Assembly: GCF_001269425.1 (NCBI RefSeq)
Contig: NZ_CP011787.1
Location: 186,001 to 250,000 of the forward strand
Reading direction: 5' to 3'
Length of the DNA: 64,000 nucleotides
Source of the DNA: Candidatus Palibaumannia cicadellinicola
GTDB taxonomy: Bacteria; Pseudomonadota; Gammaproteobacteria; Enterobacterales; Enterobacteriaceae
The notes below the pieces were generated by a model. The model saw only the letters and a list, made by a program, of their open reading frames with translations, searched no databases and was not told the DNA's origin. Below, in pieces: positions 51,612 through 63,839 of this stretch. Both the position numbers and the translations under genes were made by a program. Numbering within the stretch: the first letter of the stretch is position 1; each line of letters starts with the position of its first letter.

Positions 51612-52212
51612 TCAGAACACTACTAATAAGACTCAGTCTTTACATAATAATAAAGATAGAGAAGCTAACATAATTTTTGGCTTCTGGATCTATTTAATGA
51701 GCGACTGCATCATTTTTGCTACATTATTTGCTACTTATGCAGTATTAAGTAATAGTGTAGCAGGAGGACCATCTAGTAAAGAAATTTTTGAATTACCAGT
51801 AGTCTTTGTTGAAACTTGCTGCCTATTATTTAGTAGTATGACTTATAGTATGGCGATATTAGCAATGTACAATGCTAAAAAATGCCTAGTAAATATCTGG
51901 CTATTATTAACATTGATTTTAGGCTTAATTTTTATTTTATTAGAAATAAAAGAGTTTAATAACCTAATTATTGCAGGATTCGGTCCTGACCATAGTGCGT
52001 TTTTATCAGGATTTTTTGGTCTTGTTGCAACCCATGGTCTCCATGTAATTTCAGGTATAATATGGATTATAGTCATGATAGTTCAGGTAGCTAGTAGTGG
52101 TCTTACTTCTTTAAATAAGACTCGCTTACAGTGCCTAAGCTTATTTTGGCATTTTCTAGACATTATATGGATTTTTGTTTTTACCGTAGTTTATTTAATG
52201 GGAGCAATGTAA
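51589..52212 (+). CDS. cyoC: Cytochrome bo3 ubiquinol oxidase subunit III
   Basis: A five-helix inner-membrane subunit of the haem-copper oxidase. The 207 residues (E. coli 204) show [55 protein letters not shown] and [21 protein letters not shown], nearly invariant in CyoC. The ATG lies inside the end of cyoB, and the stop overlaps the cyoD start as TAATG, indicating translational coupling through the operon. Confidence 0.96.
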   Translation: MSTVIVYNQNTTNKTQSLHNNKDREANIIFGFWIYLMSDCIIFATLFATYAVLSNSVAGGPSSKEIFELPVVFVETCCLLFSSMTYSMAILAMYNAKKCLVNIWLLLTLILGLIFILLEIKEFNNLIIAGFGPDHSAFLSGFFGLVATHGLHVISGIIWIIVMIVQVASSGLTSLNKTRLQCLSLFWHFLDIIWIFVFTVVYLMGAM

Positions 52213-52532
52213 TGAAAAGACATACTAGCACCATTAACTATCACAGCTATCGAACTAATATAATAGTTTTTTTTATATCTTTGATCCTAACAATAATTCC
52301 ATTTTACATGGTTATTAATTGTAATATACATAAAAAAACTTTAATATTAGTATTAATTATATGTGCAATAATTCAAATTTTATTACATCTAATTTTTTTT
52401 CTACATATCAACATATCATATGAGCATCAGTGGAACCTAATAGCATTAGTTTTTACTATATTAATCATTACCATTTTTTGTGTAGGTTCTTTATGGATTA
52501 TGAATTACCTAAAACATAACTTAATGAATTAA
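52212..52532 (+). CDS. cyoD: Cytochrome bo3 ubiquinol oxidase subunit IV
   Basis: A small three-helix subunit that helps assemble the copper site. The 106 residues (E. coli 109) read IVFFISLILTIIPFYMVI, LLHLIFFLHINISYEHQWN and VFTILIITIFCVGSLWIM, aligned with CyoD along its full length. The ATG at 52212 overlaps the cyoC stop. An upstream in-frame extension to 52131 lies inside cyoC and is not used. Confidence 0.95.
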   Translation: MKRHTSTINYHSYRTNIIVFFISLILTIIPFYMVINCNIHKKTLILVLIICAIIQILLHLIFFLHINISYEHQWNLIALVFTILIITIFCVGSLWIMNYLKHNLMN

Positions 52533-52558
52533 TTATCTGATGATATCAGATCAATATT

Positions 52559-53416
52559 ATGCTTAAGCAATACTTACAAGTAATAAAACCAGTAATTGTT
52601 TTTAGTAATTTAATTTCTTGTTTTGGAGGATTGTCTCTTGCTTCAAAAGGAAATATTAATTATTTAATTTTTATCTTTACGCTAATTGGGGTTTTATTAG
52701 TAGTAGCATCAGGTTGTGTATTTAATAATATTATTGACATTGATATCGATAGTAAAATGGAAAGAACTAAAAACAGAATCCTAGTTAAAGGATTAATGTC
52801 TATAAAAAGTTGTATAATTTACGCTACAATTTTACTAATTACTGGTGTTATAGTAATATATATTACAGCTAACAATTTAACTATGTTGTTAGCTGTAATA
52901 GGTTTTATAGTATACGTTGGTATATATAGTATGTATATGAAACGTAAATCAGTTTATGGAACTATAATAGGTAGTTTAGCAGGTGCAGTACCACCAGTTA
53001 TTGGATATTGTAGCGTAAGTAATGAGTTTGATACTGGAGCCATAATTTTACTGCTTATTTTTATTTTTTGGCAAATGCCACATTCCTATGCTATTGCTAT
53101 TTTTCGTTTGAAAGATTATGAATTAGCTTCAATTCCTGTGTTACCTATTAAAAAAGGTATTAATGTAACAAAAAAACATATTACCCTATATATTATAGGA
53201 TTTATAGTTGCCACACTGCTGCTATATTTTAAAGGTTATGTAAATAGCTATAAGTATTTAATTATAATGGGATTAATTAATTTATTTTGGTTATTACTGG
53301 TGTTACAGGGATATAAATCCCAACAACATGATGATGTTTGGGCAAAAAAAAATTTTTTATTTTCAATTATAGCTATTACATCGCTCAGTCTACTAATTGC
53401 TATAGATAAATTATAA
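52559..53416 (+). CDS. cyoE: Protohaem IX farnesyltransferase (haem O synthase)
   Basis: It adds a farnesyl group to haem B to make haem O for the oxidase encoded just upstream. The farnesyl diphosphate can come from IspA, encoded 2 kb downstream. The 285 residues (E. coli 296) contain the prenyltransferase Asp motif [49 protein letters not shown] and about nine membrane helices. The start [20 protein letters not shown] is typical. This is the fifth gene of the operon, 26 bp after cyoD. Confidence 0.96.
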   Translation: MLKQYLQVIKPVIVFSNLISCFGGLSLASKGNINYLIFIFTLIGVLLVVASGCVFNNIIDIDIDSKMERTKNRILVKGLMSIKSCIIYATILLITGVIVIYITANNLTMLLAVIGFIVYVGIYSMYMKRKSVYGTIIGSLAGAVPPVIGYCSVSNEFDTGAIILLLIFIFWQMPHSYAIAIFRLKDYELASIPVLPIKKGINVTKKHITLYIIGFIVATLLLYFKGYVNSYKYLIIMGLINLFWLLLVLQGYKSQQHDDVWAKKNFLFSIIAITSLSLLIAIDKL

Positions 53417-53471
53417 AATAATAAGAACCATAACCTTGACCTTTCGCCTTCGTTTGGTTTGAAGAATAAAT

Positions 53472-54845
53472 ATGAACATTACAGAACTACGTGCTATCTG
53501 TGGATTAGGTACTATTTTTACATTGCGTATGCTAGGTATTTTTATGGTTTTACCAGTGCTAACTACCTATGGTATTAGATTACAAGGAGCTAACGTATCG
53601 CTAATAGGTGTAGCAATAGGAATTTACGGTTTTGTACAATTATTTTGTCAAATCCCGTTTGGTTTATTAACTGACAGATTAGGCTGTAAGCCGCTGATAA
53701 TCAGCGGCTTATTAATTTTTACAATTGGAAGTATTATAGCGGCGCTAACTAATTCAATATGGGGGATAATTATAGGTCGTGCTTTGCAAGGAGCTGGTAC
53801 AATAACTGCTGCTGTTATGGCAATGCTATCTGATTTAACTAGAGAACAACACCGTACTACAGCTATGGCTGTTATTGGGGTAAGTGTTAGCATAGCTTTT
53901 GCTATAGCAATAGTATTAGGACCAATTATTACTAATATAATTGGCCTCAGTGGTTTGTTTTTTTTGATTGCTGTTTTAACAATAGTTAGTATTTTAATTA
54001 CACTTTTTATTGTACCTACATCACATCACCACAAAATTAACAGAAATGTAAGTATTGTTAGTGAAAGTATTAAAAATGTGATTACTAATAAGCAGTTAAT
54101 AAAATTAAATTTCGGTATTTTCTGCCTACATACAATACTCATGTTAAGTTTTATCACCTTACCGCATATGATGACTTCTGCCAGCTTGTTACCTGTTGAT
54201 CAGTGGAAAGTATATCTAGTAGCAATATTATTTTCATTAGCTACAGTAGTCCCTTGTACTATATACGCTGAAATGAAGCAATGTATAAAAACAGTATTTC
54301 TTTGCGGTATTACTATATTACTATGTTCTGAAATTATTTTATTATCTGCTGGTACAAATAAATGTATTGTTTTTATTGGTATTCAGTTATTTTTTGTAGC
54401 ATTTAATATTATGGAAGCAATAATTCCTTATTTTATCAGTAAGGAAGCGCCAGCTGGTCTAAAAGGTACTGCTATGGGTATATATTCCACTAGCCAATTT
54501 AGTGGGGTGGCATTTGGAGGGATTATAGGTGGTTGGTTGTTTCAGCTCAGAGGAGCTGAACTAATTTTTTTAGTTGGAGTAAGCATCACACTAATATGGT
54601 TGTTAATTAGCACGACTATAAATGAACCACCTTATGTTATTAGCTTACGTATAGATATGCCATCAAAAATGAGTACATCTAAGAAACAACAACTAGTGCA
54701 AATTTTAATTGCTGAACTATATGTAATAGATGTTCTTCTAATACCAGAAGAGAATAGTGCTTATATTAAAGTTAATAAAAAACAAGCAAATAGTATACTT
54801 TTGAATAAGTTAGAGAAACTAGTTGCTAGTTATGATATTACATAA
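53472..54845 (+). CDS. yajR: Major facilitator transporter YajR
   Basis: A 12-helix MFS protein with a C-terminal cytoplasmic ferredoxin-like YAM domain (about residues 388-457), the arrangement specific to YajR. Visible are the motif A-like GLLTDRLGCKPLIISG, RALQGAGTITAAVMAMLSDL, and FSGVAFGGIIGGWLF. Its 457 residues equal the E. coli length (454) and it follows cyoE directly, as in E. coli. The substrate is unknown in E. coli and cannot be told here. A strong palindrome lies within the coding region (53687-53709). Confidence 0.93.
   Translation: MNITELRAICGLGTIFTLRMLGIFMVLPVLTTYGIRLQGANVSLIGVAIGIYGFVQLFCQIPFGLLTDRLGCKPLIISGLLIFTIGSIIAALTNSIWGIIIGRALQGAGTITAAVMAMLSDLTREQHRTTAMAVIGVSVSIAFAIAIVLGPIITNIIGLSGLFFLIAVLTIVSILITLFIVPTSHHHKINRNVSIVSESIKNVITNKQLIKLNFGIFCLHTILMLSFITLPHMMTSASLLPVDQWKVYLVAILFSLATVVPCTIYAEMKQCIKTVFLCGITILLCSEIILLSAGTNKCIVFIGIQLFFVAFNIMEAIIPYFISKEAPAGLKGTAMGIYSTSQFSGVAFGGIIGGWLFQLRGAELIFLVGVSITLIWLLISTTINEPPYVISLRIDMPSKMSTSKKQQLVQILIAELYVIDVLLIPEENSAYIKVNKKQANSILLNKLEKLVASYDIT
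53687..53709. repeat. Perfect 10-bp palindromic hairpin inside yajR
   Basis: Arms aagccgctga (53687-53696) and tcagcggctt (53700-53709) with loop taa are followed on the plus strand by attaattttta. It resembles an intrinsic terminator but lies in codons for the motif A region (GCKPLIISGLL). It may be chance enforced by the protein sequence. Confidence 0.6.
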
Positions 54846-55381
54846 ATTGATGTAATCAATTATTAACTCAGTTCAACTGAAGGACAAGATACTTTAACTT
54901 TAACATTATTCAATTATTTTTAACTTCAGTAAATAGCCTGTAATATACTAATAATACAAATTTCACAATATAGAACATAAATTTTTCTTTTATATAGATA
55001 GATTTTAGCCAAGTAGCTATCTTATAAAAGGTTAATTTTAGCTAAATTATAATAAGTAAATTATTTTACTGTTCGTAAGGAGTGATAATCTATATCAAAC
55101 AATCATTTCTACAAAATTAGGCTGCTTTTTTTTATTTTTTTTAAGATAATTATATAAAAATATTACTAACATAAATAGCATTAATTAGTATTAGTAATTT
55201 ACTTATTATGATAATTAAAATTTAATACTATATCTTGTTTGTAGATTAGTAGCTAAAATCTATAGTAGTAAGATTTATAAATAAAATATTATTAGCATTT
55301 TAAATAAATTATAATTATATTAATAATTAGTCCGAAACCTAAAACAAAATTATAAATTTATCAAAAACATAATCAATTACT
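54846..55381. other. 536-bp gap between yajR and ispA
   Basis: xseB, which immediately precedes ispA in E. coli, is not found, and no other gene or remnant was recognised. The sequence is strongly AT-rich. A promoter for ispA-dxs must be in the right half but is not evident. Confidence 0.5.
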
Positions 55382-56275
55382 ATGATCCAATTTATCAGTG
55401 AGCTGCAAGAAAGCTGCCGTTGTGTAGATGCATTACTAGAGCGGTATCTTTACGCTATTTCTAGTAAACATCCAACTACGTTAGTCCAGGCGATGCGCTA
55501 TGGGGTTCTACTAGGGGGAAAAAGGTTAAGACCTTTTCTAGTTTATCAAACAGGTAGATTATTTGGACTAAATCAGAATAGTTTGGATGCGCCAGCAGCT
55601 GCTATAGAGTGTATTCATGCTTACTCACTTATTCATGATGATCTTCCAGCAATGGATAATGATCAGTTACGACGTAGTAAGCCTACCTGCCATATAAAAT
55701 TTGGCGATACCATTGCTCTCCTAGCTGGAGATGCACTACATACCTTAGCTTTTACAATTCTAGCAAATGCATCTATGCCAGCAGTTAAAACAAAAGAACG
55801 TTTAAAAATGATATCAGTGCTAGCTAAAGCAAGCGGGGCTGAAGGAATGTGTTTTGGTCAAGCTCTAGATTTAGATGAAAATCTAAAAAATAATTCAGCG
55901 GAATTGCTAGAAATGATTCATCGTAATAAAACTGGTGCGCTAATTCGTGCTGCAGTGCACATGGGAGCACTAGCAGCAGGAAAAAAAAGTAAACAAATCA
56001 TTCACTATCTTGATAGTTATGCTGGAGCTATAGGCTTAGCATTTCAAGTGCAAGATGACATTTTAGATTTAATAAAAGATAACGAAAGGATTAGAAAAAA
56101 TAATAAGTGTTCTCACAAGACTTATCCATCGCTACTTGGATTAGACATGGCACGAGCTAAAGTTATAGATCTATATAATGAATCGTTAACATACTTAGAA
56201 GATATTAAGGCAATAGGATATAATACTAGTATGTTAGTTAAATTAGCGCGTTATATTATTGAACGTAAAAAATAA
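55382..56275 (+). CDS. ispA: Farnesyl diphosphate synthase
   Basis: It condenses DMAPP/GPP with IPP to farnesyl diphosphate, the precursor of undecaprenyl phosphate, quinone tails and haem O. The 297 residues (E. coli 299) hold the first Asp-rich motif [16 protein letters not shown] and the second, [11 protein letters not shown], plus [11 protein letters not shown] and [12 protein letters not shown]. The family GGxxxDxxxGKxTYP segment near the C-terminus is reduced to [13 protein letters not shown], with Lys retained. dxs follows 35 bp downstream, as in E. coli. Confidence 0.96.
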   Translation: MIQFISELQESCRCVDALLERYLYAISSKHPTTLVQAMRYGVLLGGKRLRPFLVYQTGRLFGLNQNSLDAPAAAIECIHAYSLIHDDLPAMDNDQLRRSKPTCHIKFGDTIALLAGDALHTLAFTILANASMPAVKTKERLKMISVLAKASGAEGMCFGQALDLDENLKNNSAELLEMIHRNKTGALIRAAVHMGALAAGKKSKQIIHYLDSYAGAIGLAFQVQDDILDLIKDNERIRKNNKCSHKTYPSLLGLDMARAKVIDLYNESLTYLEDIKAIGYNTSMLVKLARYIIERKK

Positions 56276-56310
56276 AAAATATTTTATCATACGTTAATGA
56301 TGAATATATA

Positions 56311-58176
56311 ATGAGTATTGAGATAAAAAATTTTCCTACACTTGCACTAGTTGATAATCCTATACAGTTACGTATGTTACCTCAAGATAATCTACTAGCG
56401 CTATGTGAAGAGTTACGTAATTTTTTGCTTGCTAGCGTTAGCAAATCAAGTGGGCATTTTGCCTCAGGTCTAGGTACAGTAGAACTTACAGTAGCTTTGC
56501 ATTATGTATATAAGACTCCTTTTGACAATATCATTTGGGACGTAGGTCATCAAGCATACCCGCATAAAATTATAACTGGTCGCCGTAATCGCATTGCTAC
56601 TATACGTCAACGTAATGGACTACATCCATTTCCTTGGCGCGGAGAAAGTGAATATGACATATTATCAGTTGGTCATTCTTCTACTTCTATTAGTGCTGGT
56701 CTAGGCATGGCTGTTGCGGCTAAGTATGAAGACCTAGGTAGAAGAACTGTTTGTGTTATAGGTGATGGTGCAATTACAGCTGGGATGGCCTTTGAAGCTA
56801 TGAACCACGCAGGCGATATGAAATATGATATACTTGTAGTATTAAACGATAACGAGATGTCTATTTCTGAAAACGTGGGTGCATTAAATAACCATCTTGC
56901 CAGAATGTTATCTGGTAAGTTTTATTTAACACTCCGTGAAGGTGGAAAAAAAGTATTATATGGAATTACACCTATTAAAGAATTGGTCAAACGTACTACA
57001 GATCACATAAAGGGCATAATTCTACCTGGTGGTACGCTATTTGAAAAGCTTGGTTTCAATTATATTGGCCCAGTAGATGGGCATGATGTCCAGGGATTGA
57101 TACACACTTTAAATAATATGCGAAATATTAAAGGCCCTAAATTACTACATATTATTACAAAAAAAGGTTGTGGTTATGCTCCAGCTGAGCAAGATCCAAT
57201 AACTTGGCACGTTGTACCTAAGTTTGATCCATTAATAGGCCTATTACCGAAACAAAAAAGCGAATTACTTACTTATTCAATGATTTTCGGAGATTGGTTA
57301 TGTACTACTGCAGCTAATGATGACAAGTTAATTGCTATAACTCCTGCGATGCGTGAAGGATCTGGAATGGTAGATTTTTCCAAAAAATTTCCAAGACAAT
57401 ATTTTGATGTAGCTATTGCCGAACAGCATGCAGTAACCTTTGCTGCTGGGTTAGCTATTAGCGGCTATAAACCAATAGTCGCAATTTATTCTACTTTTTT
57501 GCAGCGTGCCTATGATCAAATTATCCATGATATAGCAATACAAAACTTACCTGTGCTATTTGCAATTGATAGAGGTGGGATAGTAGGTTATGATGGACCA
57601 ACTCATCAAGGTGCTTTTGATCTTTCCTATCTGCGCTGTATACCAAATATGGTTATTATGACTCCAAGCGATGAAAACGAATGCAGGATGATGTTCCATA
57701 CTGGGTATAATTATCACTGCGGGCCTAGCGCTGTCCGTTATCCACGTGGAAATGGTACTGGGGTCATCTTCAGTGCATTAAAAATATTACCTATTGGTAA
57801 GGGTATCGTGCGCCGCCAAGGTGTTAATATTGCTATTCTTAATTTTGGTACTTTATTAGCACAGGCAGAGAAAGTTGCTAATAAACTAAATGCTACTTTA
57901 GTAGATATGCGATTCGTTAAACCACTAGATACCGGGTTAATAACTAAACTTGCTGCTAGTAATCAAGCATTAGTTACTATTGAAGAAAATACAATTATTG
58001 GGGGGGCAGGAAGCGGAGTCAATGAATATATAATGCGCAAAAAACTACTAGTACCAGTTTTAAATATTGGTTTACCAGATTATTTCATTCCACATGGAAG
58101 CCAGGAAGAGATACGTACATCTATTAATATAGATAGTGATGGTATTCTTAAGCAAATTGAACAATGGTTAAGATAA
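56311..58176 (+). CDS. dxs: 1-deoxy-D-xylulose-5-phosphate synthase
   Basis: It condenses pyruvate and glyceraldehyde 3-phosphate with thiamine diphosphate in the first MEP-pathway step and also feeds thiamine and pyridoxal synthesis. The 621 residues (E. coli 620) show the catalytic His in [20 protein letters not shown], the ThDP motif [18 protein letters not shown], catalytic Glu in [17 protein letters not shown], and [21 protein letters not shown]. The start [17 protein letters not shown] is standard. It is part of the ispA-dxs pair. Confidence 0.97.
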   Translation: MSIEIKNFPTLALVDNPIQLRMLPQDNLLALCEELRNFLLASVSKSSGHFASGLGTVELTVALHYVYKTPFDNIIWDVGHQAYPHKIITGRRNRIATIRQRNGLHPFPWRGESEYDILSVGHSSTSISAGLGMAVAAKYEDLGRRTVCVIGDGAITAGMAFEAMNHAGDMKYDILVVLNDNEMSISENVGALNNHLARMLSGKFYLTLREGGKKVLYGITPIKELVKRTTDHIKGIILPGGTLFEKLGFNYIGPVDGHDVQGLIHTLNNMRNIKGPKLLHIITKKGCGYAPAEQDPITWHVVPKFDPLIGLLPKQKSELLTYSMIFGDWLCTTAANDDKLIAITPAMREGSGMVDFSKKFPRQYFDVAIAEQHAVTFAAGLAISGYKPIVAIYSTFLQRAYDQIIHDIAIQNLPVLFAIDRGGIVGYDGPTHQGAFDLSYLRCIPNMVIMTPSDENECRMMFHTGYNYHCGPSAVRYPRGNGTGVIFSALKILPIGKGIVRRQGVNIAILNFGTLLAQAEKVANKLNATLVDMRFVKPLDTGLITKLAASNQALVTIEENTIIGGAGSGVNEYIMRKKLLVPVLNIGLPDYFIPHGSQEEIRTSINIDSDGILKQIEQWLR

Positions 58177-58238
58177 TTATCTTCATTACATATATAATAT
58201 GTACTATAAAAATTATAACAAATTAATAAGAGATTTAA

Positions 58239-59984
58239 TTGAATATCAACCAATTGATTTCCGAAAAAGTTTCTCAAGCAATGCTGATAGTAGGTATTCC
58301 AGATAATTGTAAAGCACAGGTACGACCATCAGTACAAACTAAGTTTGGTGATTATCAAGTTAATGGTATTATGGCTGCTGCTAAACAACTAGGAGTATCA
58401 TCATATTGTTTAGCCAAAAAAGTTGTGAACTTACTAAAGTTAGATAAATTAGATAAAATAGCAAGCAAAATAGAGATTGCTGGGCCAGGTTTTATTAATA
58501 TTTTTCTAGATTCACAGTGGTTAGCAAAACAAATATTAATAGCCCTAGCCTCACCCAGTATGGGAATATTAAAATCATCACCTAAGACAATTGTCATAGA
58601 CTACTCTTCTCCTAATGTTGCTAAAGAGATGCATGTTGGTCATCTTCGTTCTACTATTATCGGCGACTCATCGGCACGTATATTAGAATTTTTGGGCCAT
58701 AACGTTATACGTGCTAACCATATTGGTGATTGGGGTACTAATTTTGGCATGTTAATAGCCTATCTTAAACAAGAAGAGTACGATGATGAATCATCAATAA
58801 CACTATCTAACCTAGATAATTTTTACCGAGAGGCAAAATATAATTTTGATATAGATACTAATTTTGCTAATAAAGCACGCAAATACGTAGTGAAATTACA
58901 GTGCGGGGATTCATATTGCCTGAACATTTGGCGTAAGTTAGTAGATATAACTATATTACATAATCAGAATACTTATAATAGACTGAATATTTCTCTTAGT
59001 AAAGAGAATATCATGGGCGAAAGCATGTATAATGATATGTTACCAGGTATTGTAGAAGATTTAAAAGCTAAAGGATTAGCAGTAGAAAGCGCTGGAGCAA
59101 CTGTTGTGTTCCTTAATGAATTTAAAAATAAAAATGGCACCCCTATGGGGGTCATTATTAAAAAACAAGATGGTGCATTTTTATATACTACTACAGATAT
59201 TGCATGTATTAAATACCGTTATGAAACTCTTAAGGCTGATAGAATTATCTATTATATAGACTCACGCCAACATCAGCATTTGCTACAAACATGGACTATA
59301 GTACGTAAAGCAGGCTATGTTCCAAATAACATATTATTGGAACACCATATGTTTGGTATGATATTAGATGAAAATAGTAAACCTTTCAAAACTAGAAATG
59401 GAGTCACAATTAAGCTTAATGACTTACTAGATGAAGCACTAGTTCGTGCACGCTGCCTACTTATTAGTAAAAATTTACACTTAGATACAGTCACATTAGA
59501 ACGAGTAGCACAAGTAATAAGTATTGGTTCAATAAAATATGCAGAATTATCCAAAAACAGAACAACAGACTATATATTTAATTGGGATCAAATGTTAAAT
59601 TTTGAAGGAAATACAGCACCATATATACTATATGCTTATAGTAGAATTAATTCAATATTTCATCGTAGTACTTACAATAAGCAGCAGTTAACTGGATGTC
59701 TATATCTAGAAAATGAACCAGAACATATCCATATTCTTGCAGTGCATTTGCTACAATATGAGGAAACAATCACTATTGTAGCACGCGATGGTACACCACA
59801 TATATTATGTGAATATTTATATAAATTATCTGTAAAATTTTCATACTTTTATGAACATTATCCTATACTAAACGCTAATAATGATATGCAACGTAACAGT
59901 CGTTTACAGCTAGCACTTCTAACCTTACGTACGCTAAAACATGGCCTAAACCTATTAGGTATCGAGACATTAGAAAAAATGTAG
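58239..59984 (+). CDS. argS: Arginyl-tRNA synthetase
   Basis: It charges tRNA-Arg and needs the tRNA for amino acid activation. The 581 residues (E. coli 577) carry the N-terminal additional domain ([19 protein letters not shown]), the class I HVGH motif in [19 protein letters not shown] form, [30 protein letters not shown] and the C-terminal [18 protein letters not shown]. Start is UUG at 58239 ([16 protein letters not shown]. coli MNIQALLSEKVRQAM), preceded by AAGAGA; there is no ATG at this place. It converges with murJ, 19 bp apart. Confidence 0.96.
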   Translation: MNINQLISEKVSQAMLIVGIPDNCKAQVRPSVQTKFGDYQVNGIMAAAKQLGVSSYCLAKKVVNLLKLDKLDKIASKIEIAGPGFINIFLDSQWLAKQILIALASPSMGILKSSPKTIVIDYSSPNVAKEMHVGHLRSTIIGDSSARILEFLGHNVIRANHIGDWGTNFGMLIAYLKQEEYDDESSITLSNLDNFYREAKYNFDIDTNFANKARKYVVKLQCGDSYCLNIWRKLVDITILHNQNTYNRLNISLSKENIMGESMYNDMLPGIVEDLKAKGLAVESAGATVVFLNEFKNKNGTPMGVIIKKQDGAFLYTTTDIACIKYRYETLKADRIIYYIDSRQHQHLLQTWTIVRKAGYVPNNILLEHHMFGMILDENSKPFKTRNGVTIKLNDLLDEALVRARCLLISKNLHLDTVTLERVAQVISIGSIKYAELSKNRTTDYIFNWDQMLNFEGNTAPYILYAYSRINSIFHRSTYNKQQLTGCLYLENEPEHIHILAVHLLQYEETITIVARDGTPHILCEYLYKLSVKFSYFYEHYPILNANNDMQRNSRLQLALLTLRTLKHGLNLLGIETLEKM

Positions 59985-60003
59985 TAATAAATCACCTAAT
60001 AAT

Positions 60004-61533
60004 TTATTTTTTAATAAAATCTTTTAGTCTAAAACCAGCCAAATTAAGTGCTATTAGATAAAATATTATTCCTACTAAGATTACTCCAATAATACGAAGC
60101 ATACGCAAAAGCATACTACCTTGCGTCCAGTCAGGCATGAACATCAGTACTACTATTAATGCTACTGCCATGACCAAAACAGTAAATATTAACCTTAAAA
60201 AAAATTTCATCCAACCAGGTTGAGGCTTAAATATTTGTTTGCTACGTAACTGCCAGTATAGTAAACCAGCATTAAGACATGCTCCCAATCCAATAGATAG
60301 TGATAGTCCGACATGTTTTAGGGAACCAATAAAAATTATATTCATTAATTGCGTTATTATTAGTGTAATAAATGCTAATTTTACAGGAGTTTTAATATCT
60401 TGGCGTGAATAGAAACCAGGTGATAAAACCTTTACTAGCATAATACCAATTAGTCCAACTGAATAAGCTAACAGCGCATGATGAGTCATCATCGCGTCAA
60501 ATGAAGAAAAATTCTCATACTGAAATAAAGCTACTATTAGTGGTTTAGCAATAATCGCTAAAGCTACAGCACTAGGTAACGCTAGTAAAAAACATAGACG
60601 TAGTCCCCAATCAAGCATAAGGGAATATTCTAATTTATTTCCTTGACAAAAACTGCGTGATAATGATGGTAGTAAAATTGTTCCTAAAGTTACTCCTAAT
60701 ACACCAGAAGGAAACTCCATTAGTCGATCAGCATAATACATCCATGATACTGATCCAGATAATAAGAAAGAAGATAAAATAGTATTAATTATTAATGAAA
60801 TATGACTAACTGATACACCCATCATAGCAGGTATCATTAGCTGTAATACTCGCCATAACCCATAATCTATTAATTTTAAGCGTGGCTTAACTAATAGGCC
60901 CATGTTGTTAATGTATGCTAATTGATAACCTAATTGTAGTATTCCACCAGTTACTACTGCCCAAGCAAGTGCCATAATCGGAGGATTAAAAAATTTTTTT
61001 GCTAAAATAGCAAAAATTATCATGCTAATGTTAAGAAAAATAGGAACAAAAGCAGGAACATAAAATATATTCCAAGCATTAAGTATAGCTCCTAATAACG
61101 ATGTTAGGGATATCAGCATAATATAGGGAAAAGTAACCCTTAATAGCGATGATGTTAAATGAAATTTCTCTGGAATCTGGCTGAATCCTGGTGCTATAAC
61201 TTTTATTATCCATGGTGCTCCTAGTACCCCAGCTATACTTACTAAAGTTAGTGTAAGTAACATTAGACCTGTAATATAGGCTATCAAATTACGGGTTACC
61301 TCTTCACCCTGATTCATTTTATATTCAGCTAATATAGGTACAAATGCTTGGGAAAAAGCACCTTCTGCAAAAATACGCCTTAACATATTTGGTAATTTAA
61401 ATGCTATAAAAAAAGCATCTGTTGCCATACCAGAACCAAATAATCTTGCAATCATAACGTCTCTAGCAAAACCTAGGACGCGTGACAATATAGTAATACT
61501 ACTCACAGCAGCAAATTGTTTAAATAACATCAT
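60004..61533 (-). CDS. murJ: Lipid II flippase MurJ
   Basis: It flips lipid II across the inner membrane for peptidoglycan synthesis. The 509 residues (E. coli 511) form about 14 membrane helices of the MOP exporter type. Conserved stretches include [26 protein letters not shown], read here in parts as RVLGFARD and [15 protein letters not shown], then [41 protein letters not shown] and APGFY-like [17 protein letters not shown]. Two ATGs in a row begin the gene; either fits. It supplies substrate to PBP1b (mrcB). Confidence 0.96.
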   Translation of the reverse strand: MMLFKQFAAVSSITILSRVLGFARDVMIARLFGSGMATDAFFIAFKLPNMLRRIFAEGAFSQAFVPILAEYKMNQGEEVTRNLIAYITGLMLLTLTLVSIAGVLGAPWIIKVIAPGFSQIPEKFHLTSSLLRVTFPYIMLISLTSLLGAILNAWNIFYVPAFVPIFLNISMIIFAILAKKFFNPPIMALAWAVVTGGILQLGYQLAYINNMGLLVKPRLKLIDYGLWRVLQLMIPAMMGVSVSHISLIINTILSSFLLSGSVSWMYYADRLMEFPSGVLGVTLGTILLPSLSRSFCQGNKLEYSLMLDWGLRLCFLLALPSAVALAIIAKPLIVALFQYENFSSFDAMMTHHALLAYSVGLIGIMLVKVLSPGFYSRQDIKTPVKLAFITLIITQLMNIIFIGSLKHVGLSLSIGLGACLNAGLLYWQLRSKQIFKPQPGWMKFFLRLIFTVLVMAVALIVVLMFMPDWTQGSMLLRMLRIIGVILVGIIFYLIALNLAGFRLKDFIKK

Positions 61534-61623
61534 AATATGATCTTTTGCTGTGCAAAAAAATATATACTTTTAATATTATACCCGTAAGCAAGTTACTTCA
61601 CCTTATTAAATATATCTAACATT

Positions 61624-62004
61624 CTATCTCTCAAATATAACCATGGCATAAGTATAGTTACGTTCATCAGCTAACGTAACATGCATGTTAGTCACACCAA
61701 GTTTAGCAGCTAGTTGCGCAGCCTGCTTATGTAGCCGTAATTCAGGTTTACCTAGTTTGTTATTTAATACTTCAAATTGGATAAATGCTAGACCATGGCA
61801 AATACCAGTACCTAAAGCTTTAGATGCGGCCTCTTTAACAGCAAATCTTTTAGCAAGAAAACGTACTTGCTGATTATGCTTACGATATTGTTGTAACTCC
61901 ACTGTACTTAAAATACGGGAAACAAATCTTTCACCATAACTTATTAATACAGACTCAATACGTGATATTTCAATAATATCAGTACCTATACCTATTATAG
62001 CCAT
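61624..62004 (-). CDS. acpS: Holo-[acyl carrier protein] synthase
   Basis: It transfers the phosphopantetheine arm from CoA to apo-ACP, needed for fatty acids and octanoyl-ACP used by LipB. The 126 residues equal the E. coli length: [17 protein letters not shown] with the Mg-binding Asp, [21 protein letters not shown] with the catalytic Glu, and [18 protein letters not shown]. In E. coli the order is lepB-rnc-era-recO-pdxJ-acpS; recO and pdxJ are lost and acpS lies 194 bp after era. Confidence 0.96.
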   Translation of the reverse strand: MAIIGIGTDIIEISRIESVLISYGERFVSRILSTVELQQYRKHNQQVRFLAKRFAVKEAASKALGTGICHGLAFIQFEVLNNKLGKPELRLHKQAAQLAAKLGVTNMHVTLADERNYTYAMVIFER

Positions 62005-62198
62005 TAATAGCGCGCCTGATGTAGTAAAAAATAAGTCATATCTGTGATAGCCTTAATAAGTAGTTTTACTTGGTTACGGCACTAAGCAAGGTTTTACACT
62101 AACTAAATGCGATAATAATTTACTTGTAAATTATCAAATTTTTGTATGGTAAACAAAATCTAGTTAAAAATTATTATTAGCTAATTGTTAATTTATTT

Positions 62199-63119
62199 TT
62201 ATTGTAAGATATATTCCATATATCCATGATTACGCAAAATACGTTCATCGTTGGTCCAGCCTGATTTTATTTTAACCCATAGTGTTAGATGAACAACTGT
62301 ATTAAATATAGTTTTCATAGCTTGCCTGGCTTCTATACTAATAGTTTTTATTTTACTACCTTTATTACCAATGATTATGATTTTCTGTCCTATGTATTCA
62401 ACAAAAATTATTCCTTTGATATGGTAACAACCATGTTTGTTAGTAACAAAACTTTCTATTGCTACCGTGATAGAATATGGTATCTCATCACCAACAAATC
62501 TAATTAATGTTTCACGGATAATTTCCGCGGCAATAAAGCGCTGTGAACGATCAGTAATTGATTCTTTTGGAAAATGGTGAATCGCAGCTGGTAATATATT
62601 ACGCAATATACCAGCTAAAGTATTGATACCAATACCTTTAACAGCGCAAATAGGTATAATTGAATAAAAATCCATCTGTTTACTTAAAAAATTAATGTGG
62701 GGTAACAGTGTATTTTTATCAATTAATTGATCTATTTTATTAATTAATAATAGGACTAATTTATTTTTATTATTTAGCTGATTAACTATCATTTGATCAT
62801 TAATAGTCCATTTTGTCCCTTCTACGACAAATATCACTATTTTTACATTATCTATCGATTTACTAGCAGTGTAGTTCATTAACTTATTGAGTAGAATATT
62901 TTTTTCATTAATAAGATTTATTCCTGGAGTATCGATATAAATTGTCTGGTATTGACCTGCTGTATTAATCCCAATAATACTGTTACGTGTTGTATTTTTC
63001 TTACGCGAAGTTATAGAAATTTTTTGACCTAATAGCTTATTAAAAATTGTAGATTTGCCCACGTTAGAACGCCCAACTATCGCTACAACACCACAATAAG
63101 TTTTATTATTATCTTTCAT
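62199..63119 (-). CDS. era: GTPase Era
   Basis: Era binds 16S rRNA and is needed for 30S maturation. The 306 residues (E. coli 301) have the GTPase motifs G1 [10 protein letters not shown]3 DTPGINL and G4 INKID, then the KH domain with [18 protein letters not shown] and [17 protein letters not shown]. The ATG at 63119 lies inside the end of rnc (11-bp overlap), so the two are translationally coupled, as in E. coli. Confidence 0.97.
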   Translation of the reverse strand: MKDNNKTYCGVVAIVGRSNVGKSTIFNKLLGQKISITSRKKNTTRNSIIGINTAGQYQTIYIDTPGINLINEKNILLNKLMNYTASKSIDNVKIVIFVVEGTKWTINDQMIVNQLNNKNKLVLLLINKIDQLIDKNTLLPHINFLSKQMDFYSIIPICAVKGIGINTLAGILRNILPAAIHHFPKESITDRSQRFIAAEIIRETLIRFVGDEIPYSITVAIESFVTNKHGCYHIKGIIFVEYIGQKIIIIGNKGSKIKTISIEARQAMKTIFNTVVHLTLWVKIKSGWTNDERILRNHGYMEYILQ

Positions 63120-63807
63120 TATTTATGATAGTGTCTTGATTTAATATTTTAAGAGCTTGTTTCGCAGCTGACTGTTCTGCTTGACGACGGCTAGAACCAT
63201 TACCTACAATAGGATATGCTATACCACTAACCTGACAATGAATAATAAATTTTTGATCATGAGTATCACCATAAATTTGAACAACTATATATACTGGTAA
63301 TGGCATATGGCGTCCTTGTAGATACTCCTGCAATCTAGTTTTTGGATCTTTTTGTTTTTCACCTGGACTAATTTCATTTAAGCGACTGGAATACCAGTTA
63401 AGTATTAGTTTATCTACAGTAAGGATATCGCTGTCAATAAATACACTACCAATTACAGCTTCTAATGCATCGGCAAGAATGGATTCACGGCGTAATCCAC
63501 CGCTCTTTAGTTCTCCAAGACCTAGACGTAAACACGTACTTAATTCTAACTCTCTAGCTATTTCTGCTAATGTGTTTTCCCTTACTAAGGTAGCACGCAT
63601 ACGACTCATATCTCCCTCATTAATATCTTGAAAACGATTATATAGATCATATGCTATAACATAACTTAGTATAGAGTCGCCAAGAAATTCTAGTCGCTCA
63701 TTATGTATGTTACTCGCACTACGATGTGTTAAGGCTTGTAATAATAACTCGTGCCGTTTAAAAAAATAGCCCATATTATTTTGGAGACGATTTAAGAAGT
63801 AATTCAT
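63109..63807 (-). CDS. rnc: Ribonuclease III
   Basis: It cuts double-stranded RNA in rRNA precursors and mRNAs. The 232 residues (E. coli 226) show the signature [17 protein letters not shown] with the catalytic Asp/Glu, [16 protein letters not shown] with the second acidic cluster, and a C-terminal dsRNA-binding domain ([12 protein letters not shown]... [18 protein letters not shown]). It overlaps era at the 3' end and is preceded by lepB by 32 bp. Confidence 0.97.
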   Translation of the reverse strand: MNYFLNRLQNNMGYFFKRHELLLQALTHRSASNIHNERLEFLGDSILSYVIAYDLYNRFQDINEGDMSRMRATLVRENTLAEIARELELSTCLRLGLGELKSGGLRRESILADALEAVIGSVFIDSDILTVDKLILNWYSSRLNEISPGEKQKDPKTRLQEYLQGRHMPLPVYIVVQIYGDTHDQKFIIHCQVSGIAYPIVGNGSSRRQAEQSAAKQALKILNQDTIINNER

Positions 63808-63839
63808 ATGTATTACTATAAATAATATATTTAATTATA

